Positions 17,585 through 27,280 are shown, counted from the stretch's first letter. The stretch: 64,000 bases of DNA from Alkalicoccus luteus (GCF_012034335.1 NZ_JAATHJ010000017.1:1-64000), one strand, 5' to 3'. Made by a program: numbers and translations. The notes: generated by a model from the sequence alone, not told the origin.

Positions 17585-17848
17585 TGCACATCATCCTCCA
17601 TTTAGGGTACTCAACTGATTGTCTTATACTAACATGAAAATCTGATTATTTGGACGTTCACGCTCAAAAAACAAAAGTTTTTTCGGAGTAGACGAGAAGT
17701 CCGACCAATGGTAGCGCTGTCATCTGCATATAAGAGTGTCTAATCAGAGACAGGCAAGGAAACTATCTTAAAAATGGTTTGCTACAGAAGGGGGTGTCCA
17801 TTCGTGATTATCGATCAATATTACTTGCAGCAGGCTTATATTTACGAC
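17585..17848. other. intergenic region upstream of serA
   Basis: About 260 bases between serA and the fer terminator. On the minus strand it should hold the serA promoter; a TATAAG lies about 40 bases before the start but no convincing -35 accompanies it. I see no T-box, riboswitch fold or supportable gene. Confidence 0.5.
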
Positions 17849-17882
17849 AAAAAAAGTCCTGTATCAGCGTGCGATACAGGAC
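17849..17882 (-). terminator. intrinsic terminator of fer
   Basis: A perfect 10-bp stem (17856-17865 with 17873-17882) with a 7-base loop; on the minus strand it is followed by seven T residues. It lies 13 bases after the fer stop codon. Confidence 0.9.
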
Positions 17883-17895
17883 CGGGTAAAGAAGT

Positions 17896-18240
<345 letters not shown>

Positions 18241-18355
18241 TTAAAGATTTCAACAGGCAAAGCGAATACGCTTAACCAGTCCGCTGGCGCAGCCGGTTAT
18301 TTTTCTTTAGAATAGAAGGCAAAGCAATTGAATCGCTGATGTCGGGGAGGTGGAC

Positions 18356-19390
18356 ATGTTGAAGGGTTTACTGCTGCACGTGATTTCCAAACTTCAGAAA
18401 AGCAGGTCTGCTTCTGGAGCCGTTCATATACTTAAGGGGAAACGTTCTGCACAGACGATACAGGACATTGAGCTGTTTCAATTAAATCAATGGGCCGGTG
18501 CCGCGAGATGCTGGAAGGGAAAAGATCTTGCTGCATTGGCAGAACAGCTGTATAACGAGAAAATGATCACAGGAGATAATCGCCGTTCTGCAGTGACAGA
18601 CAAAGGGTATCATCTGTTAAAGCAGACAGCATGGATGAATGAGCTGTATTTTCAAGGCCGTGAATATGAATGGACCGGATTTGCTGAAGTGTTCTGGCGG
18701 AAGCTGAATTTAACGGTGCAAGCTGCTGGTTCCCTTGCTTCGACTAACAGAGGCTTTTTGCCGGTTTACGCTGAAGCCGACGAGCGTGACGCGGTTCGCA
18801 GTATTATTAAACGTGCTGGCAGCAGACGTGTGAACAGACTGATTTACGAGAAGCTTGATCAGGAGCTGCGTCAGCTCCCGGATAAAAGTGCTTTAATCTT
18901 TGTCTCCAGACTTGCAGGAAATCAATCGCAAGGAAAGACGGTAAAACAGCTGGCAGGCAGCATGCCGGAAGAAGAAGTTTATTTACGTTGGCGCAGCGTC
19001 ATTCACCAGCTGATGAGTACGGAATGGCCTGAGGAATTTCTGCCGCTTATTTCGCACGTCAAGCAGCAGTCAGCCTTAACAAATAGTGCGGTTAAAACAA
19101 GGGCACTCGTAATGAATGGGAAATCAAAGGATGAGATTGCAGCTGAGCGCGGGTTGAAATCGAGCACCGTTGAAGATCATCTCGTCGAGCTCGCAATGTT
19201 TGATTCCGCTTTTCCGGCTGCCAGGTATATTCCGTCTGAAAAGCTGAAAGAACTCACCGTGATTCTTCAAGATGCCGGTCAGCAGGCCAGTTTAAAAGAT
19301 ATAAAAGAAACCGCAGGTGATAAGGGAAGCTACTTTGACATCCGCCTTGCTGGTGCTTTAATGAAAAACCGAAAGGAGGGGAAGCTTTGA
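18356..19390 (+). CDS. ypbB: YpbB, helix-turn-helix protein linked to RecQ
   Basis: A 344-residue protein found upstream of the short RecQ helicase RecS in Bacillus, with about the same length there (352). Most of it is helical and of unknown function. A C-terminal HTH_40-type domain (about residues 258-340) includes the helix-turn-helix KDEIAAERGLKSSTVEDHL, a module seen at the C-terminus of some RecQ helicases; this suggests YpbB supplies in trans what longer RecQ proteins carry in cis. ATG 18356 has GGGGAGG five bases upstream; the GTG at 18350 lies within that site. Its end overlaps the recS start by four bases. Confidence 0.88.
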   Translation: MLKGLLLHVISKLQKSRSASGAVHILKGKRSAQTIQDIELFQLNQWAGAARCWKGKDLAALAEQLYNEKMITGDNRRSAVTDKGYHLLKQTAWMNELYFQGREYEWTGFAEVFWRKLNLTVQAAGSLASTNRGFLPVYAEADERDAVRSIIKRAGSRRVNRLIYEKLDQELRQLPDKSALIFVSRLAGNQSQGKTVKQLAGSMPEEEVYLRWRSVIHQLMSTEWPEEFLPLISHVKQQSALTNSAVKTRALVMNGKSKDEIAAERGLKSSTVEDHLVELAMFDSAFPAARYIPSEKLKELTVILQDAGQQASLKDIKETAGDKGSYFDIRLAGALMKNRKEGKL

Positions 19391-20838
19391 ATGCGAAAGA
19401 ACTTTTGCAAGGTACTCCTTTTAAGGAGTTCCGGCCAGGACAGGAGAATGTCGTCACGTCCATTTTAAATGGGCGTGATACGCTTGCTGTGCTTCCTACC
19501 GGTTCCGGAAAAACATTATGTTATCAGCTTCCAGCAGGTATTTTGCCGGGCCTCACGATCGTCGTTTCCCCGCTGGTATCGCTGATGGATGATCAAGTAA
19601 CTCAGCTTAAAATGAACGGTTTTCAAAAAGCAGCCGCACTTCACGGAAATAAACAGCCGGAAGAAAAAAAGCGAATATGGCAGCAGCTTTCCCAGCTGAA
19701 GCTATTATATGTTTCTCCTGAAATGCTTGCGGTTGACAAGATTAAGCAGCGGCTGCAAAAGCTTACAGTGTCACTGCTCGTAGTGGACGAAGCCCACTGT
19801 ATTTCTCAATGGGGACATGAATTCCGGCCCGATTATAAAAGCCTTGGAGAGGTCAGAGAGGAGCTCGGGAACCCTGTGCTGCTCGCTTTAACGGCCACTG
19901 CATCAGAGCTTGTAAGGACAGATATTGCTTCATCCTTGCGGCTTCATCATCCCTTGATTGAAGCTCATTCTGTCAACCGGGAAAATATATTTATTGCAAT
20001 AGAGAGAATGAACGAACCAACGAGCCGGCAGCAGCATCTTTTGAAGCTGGTTGCAGCATCAGCAAAACCTTGTATTATTTATACGGGAACGAGAAGAGAT
20101 GCAGAAGTCTGGAGCAGCCTTTATAAAGGACCCTCTGCTTTTTATCACGGAGGAATGAATGCTGAGGACCGCAATAGTATTCAGGGTCAGTTTTTATACA
20201 ATGAGATTGACGTGCTGTTTGCAACGAGCGCATTTGGAATGGGGATTAACAAACCCGACGTCCGGACCGTTGTTCATGGGTATATGCCGGCATCGGTCGA
20301 ACAATATGTGCAGGAAATTGGCAGAGCCGGAAGAGATGGTAATAGAGCGATCGCTCATGCGGTCGTTGCTGACAGAGACATGATGCTTCCATGGCATTTT
20401 GTTGAGATGGAAATTCCCGGAACAGATTGGATGAGAAATGTCCTGCTGCCTGCTGCAGAAGCTAACAAAGATCTGACACAGGTTGTGGAGGATGCAGCCT
20501 TTGCAGAGCATACAGCATCGCTGTTAATAAGCCGGTTCAATGAGAATAACAGGGAAAAGACCGGGCAGGAGATTGTTGAAGCACTGATCCAGCAGTTTGA
20601 TAAACGCAGACAGGAGCGGGCTGAACAAATCCGGCAAATCACAACTCTTTGCAATTCCACCTCGTGCTATCGAAAACAAATTTTGAGTTATTTTGAAGAG
20701 GTTCCGTATTCCGCAGAAGAGAACTGCTGCTCTAACTGTCATGCAAACCCTCACATTGAATCGTTACCACCCCGTCAACGATCAGTGGATAACTGGCAGG
20801 AACTGCTGAAGAATAAATTGCACATTGGAGCCGGATAA
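19387..20838 (+). CDS. recS: ATP-dependent DNA helicase RecS (RecQ family)
   Basis: A 3'-to-5' DNA helicase acting in recombination and repair of stalled forks. The 483-residue protein has Walker A TGSGKT (residues 38-43), the DEAH box in VVDEAHCISQWGHEF with the RecQ aromatic-rich loop, motif V (FATSAFGMGINKPDVR) and motif VI (QEIGRAGRDG). A C-terminal Cys cluster (C in TTLCNSTSCYR and ENCCSNC) matches the RecQ zinc-binding subdomain. No HRDC domain is present, as in B. subtilis RecS. It starts with TTG overlapping the ypbB stop, with GGAGGG six bases upstream. Confidence 0.94.
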   Translation: MNAKELLQGTPFKEFRPGQENVVTSILNGRDTLAVLPTGSGKTLCYQLPAGILPGLTIVVSPLVSLMDDQVTQLKMNGFQKAAALHGNKQPEEKKRIWQQLSQLKLLYVSPEMLAVDKIKQRLQKLTVSLLVVDEAHCISQWGHEFRPDYKSLGEVREELGNPVLLALTATASELVRTDIASSLRLHHPLIEAHSVNRENIFIAIERMNEPTSRQQHLLKLVAASAKPCIIYTGTRRDAEVWSSLYKGPSAFYHGGMNAEDRNSIQGQFLYNEIDVLFATSAFGMGINKPDVRTVVHGYMPASVEQYVQEIGRAGRDGNRAIAHAVVADRDMMLPWHFVEMEIPGTDWMRNVLLPAAEANKDLTQVVEDAAFAEHTASLLISRFNENNREKTGQEIVEALIQQFDKRRQERAEQIRQITTLCNSTSCYRKQILSYFEEVPYSAEENCCSNCHANPHIESLPPRQRSVDNWQELLKNKLHIGAG

Positions 20839-20839
20839 C

Positions 20840-21406
20840 GTGAAGCGTGAGATGCTGGATCAGTTAACTGACAAAGAACTGTACGCAAATCTGTATGCCA
20901 CCCAGGGATTTATGCTCGCAGCAGCGCTTGCAGGCGCCTTTTTTCTGACTGGCTCCATATTCACCCCATTTATAAACATTTCCTGGCATACGTCAGCTAT
21001 TCTTGCGGGAATAGCATTTGCAGCGGCGGTCATTCTGTTGGAAATTCTTTTTTACAAAACGCTTCCCCCACGCTGGTTCGATGACGGTGGAGTCAATGAA
21101 CGAATTTTCCGGCATATGCACCCTGTTCATATCGCTGTGGTAAGCCTTATAGTAGCAGTGTGTGAAGAGGTGCTTTTCAGAGGGGTTATTCAGGAACAGT
21201 TTGGACTTATAGCAGCGTCATTATTATTCGCTCTGATACACGTGCGGTACCTGAAAAATATATTTCTGTTTTCGTTTGTTGTTATAATGAGTGTTGGACT
21301 GGGTCTGCTTTACGAGTGGACCGGAACACTTCTCAGTGTAATCCTTGCACACTTTCTTATTGATTTTATTCTAGGGTTGCTTATACGCTATAAAGTACTC
21401 TCATAG
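20840..21406 (+). CDS. ypbD: CPBP family intramembrane metalloprotease, YpbD-like
   Basis: A 188-residue membrane protein with about six hydrophobic helices and the CPBP (Abi/CAAX protease-like) motifs: EExxxR in CEEVLFRG, FxxxH in FALIHVRY and the final His in ILAHFLIDF. Family members cleave within membranes or process prenylated peptides; the substrate here is unknown. The start is GTG 20840, one base after the recS stop, with GGAG nine bases upstream; this gives the same length as B. subtilis YpbD. The ypbB-recS-ypbD order is conserved with B. subtilis. Confidence 0.87.
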   Translation: MKREMLDQLTDKELYANLYATQGFMLAAALAGAFFLTGSIFTPFINISWHTSAILAGIAFAAAVILLEILFYKTLPPRWFDDGGVNERIFRHMHPVHIAVVSLIVAVCEEVLFRGVIQEQFGLIAASLLFALIHVRYLKNIFLFSFVVIMSVGLGLLYEWTGTLLSVILAHFLIDFILGLLIRYKVLS

Positions 21407-21417
21407 AGAGGTGGCAC

Positions 21418-21451
21418 AATCAGTCAGACTCAGGCGAAGCTGACTGATTTT
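21418..21451 (+). terminator. intrinsic terminator after ypbD
   Basis: A perfect 10-bp stem (21418-21427 with 21440-21449), 12-base loop, short TTTT tail. It closes the ypbB-recS-ypbD operon. Confidence 0.7.
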
Positions 21452-21523
21452 CGCAGAAGGACTATAGTTTTTCCTGTCATTAGGTGGTAAGGTATAGGCA
21501 GGTATAAAAAGGGTGGTGGGACT

Positions 21524-21748
21524 ATGAGTGAACAGAGAGCAGAAACGCTGACGGAAGAACAGGAAGAAACTCCGTTTCCTTCCAGAAGAGACAAGCACAG
21601 CAGTAAAAGTACTCCGCGCAGAAAAAAGAAGAAGAAAAAGAAAACCGGAAACGTTCAGTTTCCACTCGTACGTATCTGGCTCGTCTTGTTTTTTACAATT
21701 GTTGCAGCGATGTTCACTTATCCTGTATGGATCGAGCAAATCCGCTGA
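21524..21748 (+). CDS. small Lys-rich single-pass membrane protein, unknown
   Basis: Not recognised. It has 74 residues: an acidic N-terminus, an Arg/Lys-rich stretch with seven Lys in a row (residues 34-40), then one membrane helix (about residues 47-66) and a four to eight residue tail. The basic stretch before the helix predicts the N-terminus in the cytoplasm. It occupies the position of ypbE in B. subtilis, which also begins with a charged segment and one membrane helix, but the LysM part is absent; homology is uncertain. GGTGGGA precedes the ATG. Its stop codon lies inside the following terminator stem. Confidence 0.6.
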   Translation: MSEQRAETLTEEQEETPFPSRRDKHSSKSTPRRKKKKKKKTGNVQFPLVRIWLVLFFTIVAAMFTYPVWIEQIR

Positions 21749-21768
21749 GGTGTTATCAGCGGATTTTT
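21738..21768 (+). terminator. intrinsic terminator overlapping the stop codon
   Basis: A perfect 11-bp stem (21738-21748 with 21756-21766) with a 7-base loop and five T residues. Its first arm contains the last codons and the TGA of the small membrane protein gene. Confidence 0.8.
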
Positions 21769-21869
21769 CAGCGTCAGCATACCGTCTTTCACACCCTTCC
21801 GGACGTTGGCTTTTGAAATAATGCCCGTTCATAATATGCGATTCTTTGACAGCGCTTTCACAGAACGGA

Positions 21870-21899
21870 TTGCAGATCTTAAGCTAAGTAAGATATGAT
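21870..21899 (+). promoter_or_regulatory. sigma-A-type promoter of fhs
   Basis: TTGCAG (21870-21875) and TATGAT (21894-21899) with 18 bases between. The predicted start is about 45 bases before the fhs ATG. Confidence 0.55.
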
Positions 21900-21950
21900 G
21901 GAAAAGGCAGAGAAAAAAGCAAGCTGTCAATTACCAAAAGAGGTGATGTT

Positions 21951-23621
21951 ATGAGCAGAGTTCCGTCAGATATTGAAATTGCCCAGAAGGCATCAATCAA
22001 ACGTGTAAAACACATAGCAGAGGATCTCGGTATCCCCGAAGAAAAACTGGAGCCATACGGCCACTTTAAGGCAAAGCTGCCGCTGGACTTAATCGATGAG
22101 AAGCCGGAGGCTAAAACGATTTTGGTAACAGCAGTTAACCCGACACCGGCCGGAGAAGGTAAATCAACAGTTACGGTCGGGCTGGGGCAGGCATTAAATA
22201 AAATTGGTAAAAAAGCTGTCGTTGCATTGCGGGAACCTTCACTTGGCCCAACAATGGGAATGAAGGGCGGGGCCTGCGGTGGCGGGTATTCTCAAGTAAT
22301 TCCTATGGAAGATATCAATCTTCATTTTACAGGTGATATACATGCGATAACGACTGCTCACAATGCGCTTACAGCTATTATGGATAATCATATACATCGA
22401 GGCAATGCGTTAAACATCGATGTCCGAAAGCTTACCTGGAAGCGCGTAATGGATATGAACGATCGCTCACTCAGAAATATAGTAGCCGGGCTCGGCGGAC
22501 CACTCCAGGGTGTACCCCACGAAAGCGGCTTTGACATCACCGTGGCCTCCGAGATTATGGCCATCCTCTGTCTTGCAGACAGCCTTGACAATTTAAAAGA
22601 GCGTTTAGCACAGATGGTGGTCGCCTATACGTTTGAAAATAAACCGGTTACCTGCGGCGATCTGAATGTAGAAGGTGCACTGGCGCTGTTGTTAAAAGAC
22701 GCTATTAAGCCAAATCTTGTTCAGACGCTGGAAAACACGCCGGCATTAATTCACGGGGGACCATTTGCAAACATCGCACATGGTTGTAACAGCGTTATCG
22801 CAACGAAGATGGCAGCATCACTCGGAGATTATGTCGTAACGGAAGCCGGATTCGGAGCAGACCTCGGAGCAGAAAAATTCCTGCATATCAAAGCGGCTTC
22901 TTCAGGGGTGAAGCCGAATCTGGTCGTTGTTGTTGCGACGGTGCGGGCACTGAAAATGCACGGCGGTGTTGATAAAAACCAACTGAAAGAAGAGAACGTG
23001 GAAGCTCTGCGTGCCGGAAGCGCTAATTTACTAAAACATGCCGAAACGCTTCGATCATTCGGGCTCCCTATTCTCGTCGCGGTAAACCGGTTTGTGCACG
23101 ATACGGATGAGGAAATGAACGCACTTAAGCAAATCTGTTCCGATCATCATATACCGGTTGAAACTGCTGAAGTCTGGGAAAAAGGCGGTGAAGGGGGGCG
23201 CGCACTTGCGGAAAGAGCAACGTCGCTGATAGAAGAAAAAACGGCCGCTTTTGCGCCATTATATCAGGCTGCAGATTCACTGGAACAAAAAATCGATACG
23301 ATTGTTAAGAAGGTATATGGCGGTGAAGGTGTAGTGTTTTCCAACAACGCATCAAAGCAGTTAAAACTGTTTAAAGAAAACGGATGGGACAGTCTGCCGG
23401 TCTGCATGGCAAAGACACAGTATTCTTTATCTGATGATCCAGCCGCACTCGGCAGGCCGAAAAACTTTACTGTAACCGTTCGTGAACTGCGTATATCAGC
23501 AGGAGCCGGATTTGTCGTCGTGTTGACAGGAAATGTGATGACAATGCCGGGACTGCCTGAACGTCCCGGAGCTGAAGACATGGATGTAACTTCGGACGGA
23601 AAAGCACTTGGTTTATTTTAA
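21951..23621 (+). CDS. fhs: formate-tetrahydrofolate ligase
   Basis: Makes 10-formyl-THF from formate, THF and ATP for one-carbon metabolism. The 556-residue sequence has the family P-loop-like motif TPAGEGKST, the [20 protein letters not shown] block, [10 protein letters not shown] and the C-terminal [11 protein letters not shown] region. The length is typical (about 555-560). The ATG has AGAGGTGAT just upstream. The gene is monocistronic, with its own promoter and terminator. B. subtilis 168 lacks this enzyme, so this is an addition to the otherwise shared order and is common among anaerobic or halophilic Firmicutes. Confidence 0.96.
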   Translation: MSRVPSDIEIAQKASIKRVKHIAEDLGIPEEKLEPYGHFKAKLPLDLIDEKPEAKTILVTAVNPTPAGEGKSTVTVGLGQALNKIGKKAVVALREPSLGPTMGMKGGACGGGYSQVIPMEDINLHFTGDIHAITTAHNALTAIMDNHIHRGNALNIDVRKLTWKRVMDMNDRSLRNIVAGLGGPLQGVPHESGFDITVASEIMAILCLADSLDNLKERLAQMVVAYTFENKPVTCGDLNVEGALALLLKDAIKPNLVQTLENTPALIHGGPFANIAHGCNSVIATKMAASLGDYVVTEAGFGADLGAEKFLHIKAASSGVKPNLVVVVATVRALKMHGGVDKNQLKEENVEALRAGSANLLKHAETLRSFGLPILVAVNRFVHDTDEEMNALKQICSDHHIPVETAEVWEKGGEGGRALAERATSLIEEKTAAFAPLYQAADSLEQKIDTIVKKVYGGEGVVFSNNASKQLKLFKENGWDSLPVCMAKTQYSLSDDPAALGRPKNFTVTVRELRISAGAGFVVVLTGNVMTMPGLPERPGAEDMDVTSDGKALGLF

Positions 23622-23633
23622 ATCGTATACAGC

Positions 23634-23667
23634 CGCACCGGAGACAACTGTCTCCAGTGCGTTTTTT
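23634..23667 (+). terminator. intrinsic terminator of fhs
   Basis: A 12-bp stem with one mismatch (23634-23645 with 23650-23661), a 4-base loop and six T residues. Confidence 0.9.
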
Positions 23668-23962
23668 ATATAATCAAAGCTGCGGCCATCTTCTGTGCCA
23701 GTTTCATAAGAAGTTTGTTTCGACAAACCATAAACCTGCTTCATGACCGTTTTTTACTGGTTTAGCAGGCATTGATAAAGCAAGCGGAACAGGAATAATC
23801 GTTAGTATGCAGGCTAATGGCAAGACCTGTGAAGCATTCAGGACAGCCTGTTGATTCCTATACTATGGCGCACGAAAAGTAAAGGAAGGCTTCTTTTTTC
23901 CTTTATGCACAAGCATATGATAGAATATGACTAACAAATGTACAAACCTTCGGGAGGGCGTA
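23668..23962. other. intergenic region before the phosphoesterase gene
   Basis: About 295 bases without a supportable gene. It holds a 6-bp hairpin with a TTCG loop near 23714-23729 and a CCTGCT/AGCAGG pair further on; neither is followed by a T-run. A TAGAAT near 23922-23927 could be a -10 element for the next gene, without a clear -35. Confidence 0.4.
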
Positions 23963-24700
23963 ATGAAGCGTATAATCGGAGTTGCTGCTATTCTGGCAGG
24001 CATACTGCATATGCGCTGGCGGGCGAATGCTACCCAAATGCTGGAGCATTCAGTTTCTGTTTCTCATGCTGGCATGAAGTGCCGGCTTCTTTTTATAAGT
24101 GATCTTCATTCCCGTCGGCTGCGGAAGAATGATATCCAATTCTTCCCTAAACCTGCAGACGCTGTTATCATTGGCGGTGATATGGCAGACTCTGAGACAG
24201 CCGTGTCCGTCATCCGTGACAATTTAGTGCTTTTAAAAGAAATTGGTCCAATTTATGCAGTTAGAGGTAACCATGATTTCCGGCGGCTGCCGCTTTTGCA
24301 TGGCTTTTACGAAAAATTCGATGTCCGGCTGCTCGTCAATGAATGGGTGCAGCTTAAGAATGGTCTTATACTGGCCGGAAGCGATGATGAATTGGCAGGC
24401 AAGCCACATAAGCTGATGTCGATTCCGATGAAAGCTTCAGGTCCTTTTATCTGGATCTGCCACAATCCGAGAACGCCGCTTACAGTGCGTTTAAATCGAC
24501 GGCCCGATCTCATTTTAAGCGGTCATACGCACGGCGGCCAAATTCGTCTCGGTCCTTTTGGACTCGATGAAGTAGGAGGCATGAAAAGTCGTTTTCGAAC
24601 AAAACTGCTGATTTCAAACGGATACGGGACGAGAAAAATCCCGCTTCGGTTAGGGGCCCCTCCTCATATTCATTCAATAAATATGATTAATCATCATTAG
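23963..24700 (+). CDS. ypbG: metallophosphoesterase, YpbG/YkuE-like
   Basis: A 245-residue calcineurin-type phosphoesterase. The metal-binding motifs are complete and in order: DxH in FISDLHS, GD in IIGGDMAD, GNHD in VRGNHDF and GHTH in LSGHTHGGQIRLGPFG. The first 20 residues (RIIGVAAILAGILHM) form a possible membrane anchor or signal. Relatives act on nucleotides or lipid-linked phosphates; the substrate is unknown. The ATG at 23963 is chosen over an upstream in-frame ATG because GGGAGGG lies just before it. B. subtilis has ypbG at the matching place in this gene order. Confidence 0.83.
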   Translation: MKRIIGVAAILAGILHMRWRANATQMLEHSVSVSHAGMKCRLLFISDLHSRRLRKNDIQFFPKPADAVIIGGDMADSETAVSVIRDNLVLLKEIGPIYAVRGNHDFRRLPLLHGFYEKFDVRLLVNEWVQLKNGLILAGSDDELAGKPHKLMSIPMKASGPFIWICHNPRTPLTVRLNRRPDLILSGHTHGGQIRLGPFGLDEVGGMKSRFRTKLLISNGYGTRKIPLRLGAPPHIHSINMINHH

Positions 24701-24706
24701 CTCCGC

Positions 24707-24733
24707 TTGAAAACAGTCGGAAAGTGCTATAAT
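24707..24733 (+). promoter_or_regulatory. extended -10 promoter of the MerR/B12 regulator gene
   Basis: TATAAT at 24728-24733 preceded by TGC (extended -10), with TTGAAA at 24707-24712 (15-base spacing, short). RNA would start near 24740, which excludes an ATG at 24738 as the translation start. Confidence 0.6.
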
Positions 24734-24779
24734 CTTAATGACGTATGCAACGAATATAGAAAAAGCAGGTGACGCAGGT

Positions 24780-25676
24780 ATGGGTGAACCGCAAGGCAAA
24801 TATAACATTAAAGCTGTATCCAACCTACTAGGCATTCATGCGGGGACTCTCAGGGCCTGGGAGCGGCGTTACAACATGATTGAGCCAGTCCGTAATGATG
24901 CAGGCCACAGACTTTATACGGATGAGCACGTCAGGATCTTAAAATGGATTGTCAACAAGGTGGAAAACGGTTTTACGATCGGACAGGCTGTTGATCTTCT
25001 CAATAAGCAGGAAGAGCCGGCCTTCATTGAACATGATCCTCGCTATTCGAATCAAATGGACCTGTTAAAAGAGCAGTTGTTATTTGAACTGCTGAAATTT
25101 CATGAAAGTAAATCAAACGAACTCATTGACCGGGCATTCAGCATGTTCTCAACAGAAAAAGTACTGATTCATATTCTGGGAGGAATCATGCAGGAAGTAG
25201 GTCTGAAGTGGGAGCGTGGTGAAATTCTTACCGCCCACGAGCATTTTGTCACATCACTTTTACGAACTAGGATCGGGATGGTGTTTCACTCGCTGCCCGT
25301 CAATGGGTTTCTTCCGAAAGTGATTTGTGTCTGCGGTCCGGATGATTCGCATGAAATCGGACTTCTCATTTTTACGTATTTTCTTAAGCAGAGAGGATAC
25401 GAAACAATTTATTTAGGTGCAGGTATTCCGGGAGAAGACGTTAAAAAAGTAGTGGCTGAGGTGGATGCAAAAATGGTAGTGATTGCATCGACGATCCCGG
25501 CGCATCGAGAGAAAGCTGTAAAACTCGCGGATGATATTCATCAGTCGAACCTTATCAAAGTAGGACTTGGCGGTCATGCTGTCGATCAGATGAGCCGCGA
25601 TGAGAAGCTTGCATGCAGAGAATACTTAATTGGCAGCTCGGAAACAGAATGGCGTGAATGGCTGAAAGAAAACTAG
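24780..25676 (+). CDS. MerR-family regulator with cobalamin-binding domain, CarH/LitR-like
   Basis: A 298-residue transcription regulator. Residues 8-75 are a MerR-type winged helix (LLGIHAGTLRAWERRYNMI). Residues 95-165 match the helical B12-binding subdomain, and residues 178-295 the Rossmann-type B12 domain. Key residues match adenosylcobalamin photoreceptors of the CarH type: W144 followed after nine residues by E154-H155 (the Wx9EH motif that caps the adenosyl group) and DSHEIG at 189-194, whose His191 would be the lower cobalt ligand. Such proteins bind DNA in the dark and release it when light breaks the Co-C bond. Start ATG 24780 follows from the promoter position. Target genes are not evident next to it. 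Confidence 0.85.
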   Translation: MGEPQGKYNIKAVSNLLGIHAGTLRAWERRYNMIEPVRNDAGHRLYTDEHVRILKWIVNKVENGFTIGQAVDLLNKQEEPAFIEHDPRYSNQMDLLKEQLLFELLKFHESKSNELIDRAFSMFSTEKVLIHILGGIMQEVGLKWERGEILTAHEHFVTSLLRTRIGMVFHSLPVNGFLPKVICVCGPDDSHEIGLLIFTYFLKQRGYETIYLGAGIPGEDVKKVVAEVDAKMVVIASTIPAHREKAVKLADDIHQSNLIKVGLGGHAVDQMSRDEKLACREYLIGSSETEWREWLKEN

Positions 25677-25708
25677 GCTCTAGCGCTGACAGGAATAATA
25701 CCATAATC

Positions 25709-25748
25709 GTCCGGACTTCGCCTGATAGTGGCTGGTCCGGACCTTTTT
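25709..25748 (+). terminator. intrinsic terminator of the MerR/B12 gene
   Basis: Two copies of the palindrome GTCCGGAC (25709-25716 and 25735-25742) pair, extended by GCC/GGC inside a small bulge, followed by TTTTT. Confidence 0.8.
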
Positions 25749-26005
25749 ATGGGCAGGCGTCAGCAGCACCTGCCAACCATCGAAGCCTTTCAGGCCGGCG
25801 TAAACCGGAGTTTGATGCAGAGTTCGGATGCTTCAACTTTAACTGCCTGCACGAAGGCGAATTTGATGTTTTCCATACAAGCAGCAGTCAGAAGATTCGA
25901 ATATATCCTGCAGAAGCAAAAAGAGTGTGGAAAAATGGATTACACTTCTTTATAGTAGGTAGTGAAGGCAGATAGTATTAGAGACGACACGCAGGGGTGA
26001 AATGA
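25749..26005. other. intergenic region before gudB
   Basis: About 257 bases. An open frame from ATG 25749 to TAG 25955 could encode 68 residues with a plausible helix (MFSIQAAVRRFEYILQ), but it starts directly after a terminator, has no ribosome binding site and matches nothing I know. I do not call it a gene. The gudB ribosome binding site (AGGGGTGA) is at the right end. Confidence 0.4.
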
Positions 26006-27280
26006 ATGGATGAAAAAGCTAAAGCTCCAGTAGCAGCTGACAAAAAAGATAATGTACTGGACTCGACCCAGACCGTTATTCACAAAGCACTTGGGAAGCT
26101 TGGCTACTCAGAGGAAGTTTTTGAATTGTTAAAAGAGCCGATGCGCATGATGACTGTACGAATACCAGTACGTATGGATGATGGTTCTATTCAGATTTTT
26201 ACCGGGTTCCGGGCTCAGCACAATGATGCTGTCGGACCGACAAAGGGCGGCGTACGTTTTCATCCGGATGTTACGGAAACAGAAGTGAAAGCGCTGTCAA
26301 TATGGATGAGTCTGAAGGCCGGCATCGTGGATCTTCCTTACGGCGGGGGAAAAGGAGGCATTATCTGCGATCCCAGAAAAATGTCCTTCCCAGAAGTGGA
26401 ACGGCTCAGCAGAGGATACGTCAGGGCAATTTCACAAATAGTAGGTCCTACCAAAGACATTCCTGCCCCGGATGTACAAACGAATTCACAAATCATGGCT
26501 TGGATGATGGATGAATACAGCAGAATGAAGGAGTTTGACTCCCCTGGATTCATCACAGGAAAACCACTCGTGCTGGGCGGATCTCAGGGCAGAGAATCTG
26601 CTACAGCAAAAGGGGTTACCATTTGTATCAGAGAAGCTGCGAAACGAAGAGGAATTAACCTTGAAGGTGCGAGAATCGTTATTCAGGGGTTTGGTAATGC
26701 AGGCAGTTTCCTGGCTAAGTTTATGCATGAGGCCGGTGCAAAGGTAGTCGGTATTTCCGACGTTCAGGGCGCTCTTTACGATCCGGAAGGTCTGGACATC
26801 GATTACTTACTCGACCGGCGTGACAGCTTCGGCACTGTATCAAATCTCTTTAAAAATACGATCTCGAATGAAGAACTGCTTGAGTTGGAATGTGATATTC
26901 TAGTTCCTGCTGCGATCGAAAATCAAATCACAGAAGAAAATGCGAACCGCATTAAAGCGAGTATTATCGTGGAAGCAGCAAACGGACCTACTACTATGGT
27001 TGCCACTGAGATTCTTTATAACCGCGGCATTCTCCTGGTGCCGGACGTTCTTGCGAGCGCGGGAGGGGTAACCGTTTCTTATTTTGAATGGGTTCAAAAT
27101 AATCAAGGTTATTACTGGACGGAAGAAGAGGTCGAAGAACGACTTGAAAAAGTGATGATTAAGGGATTCGATAATGTGTATCGGGTCGCACAGATGCGTA
27201 ACGTCGATATGAGACTGGCAGCTTATATGGTCGGCGTGCGTAAAATGGCTGAAGCAAGCCGATTCAGAGGCTGGATTTAA
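26006..27280 (+). CDS. gudB: NAD-specific glutamate dehydrogenase
   Basis: Converts glutamate and NAD to 2-oxoglutarate, ammonia and NADH, mainly for glutamate breakdown. The 424-residue protein has the catalytic Lys region (GGGKGGI), the substrate motif VGPTKGGVRFHPDV and the Rossmann motif VIQGFGNAGS. The region around ETEVKALSIW shows no three-residue tandem duplication, so unlike the cryptic gene of laboratory B. subtilis this one should be active. ATG 26006 lies behind AGGGGTGA. The gene is alone between two terminators. Confidence 0.96.
   Translation: MDEKAKAPVAADKKDNVLDSTQTVIHKALGKLGYSEEVFELLKEPMRMMTVRIPVRMDDGSIQIFTGFRAQHNDAVGPTKGGVRFHPDVTETEVKALSIWMSLKAGIVDLPYGGGKGGIICDPRKMSFPEVERLSRGYVRAISQIVGPTKDIPAPDVQTNSQIMAWMMDEYSRMKEFDSPGFITGKPLVLGGSQGRESATAKGVTICIREAAKRRGINLEGARIVIQGFGNAGSFLAKFMHEAGAKVVGISDVQGALYDPEGLDIDYLLDRRDSFGTVSNLFKNTISNEELLELECDILVPAAIENQITEENANRIKASIIVEAANGPTTMVATEILYNRGILLVPDVLASAGGVTVSYFEWVQNNQGYYWTEEEVEERLEKVMIKGFDNVYRVAQMRNVDMRLAAYMVGVRKMAEASRFRGWI

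Noticed and set aside
17585-17848. T-box or serine-responsive leader before serA
   Set aside because: No T-box consensus or paired specifier and terminator stems could be found on the minus strand.
25749-25955. 68-codon frame before gudB as a gene
   Set aside because: It begins in the terminator T-run, has no ribosome site and matches no family I know.
26281-26320. Cryptic gudB duplication as in laboratory B. subtilis
   Set aside because: The ETEVKALSIW region shows no tandem repeat, so the gene looks functional.
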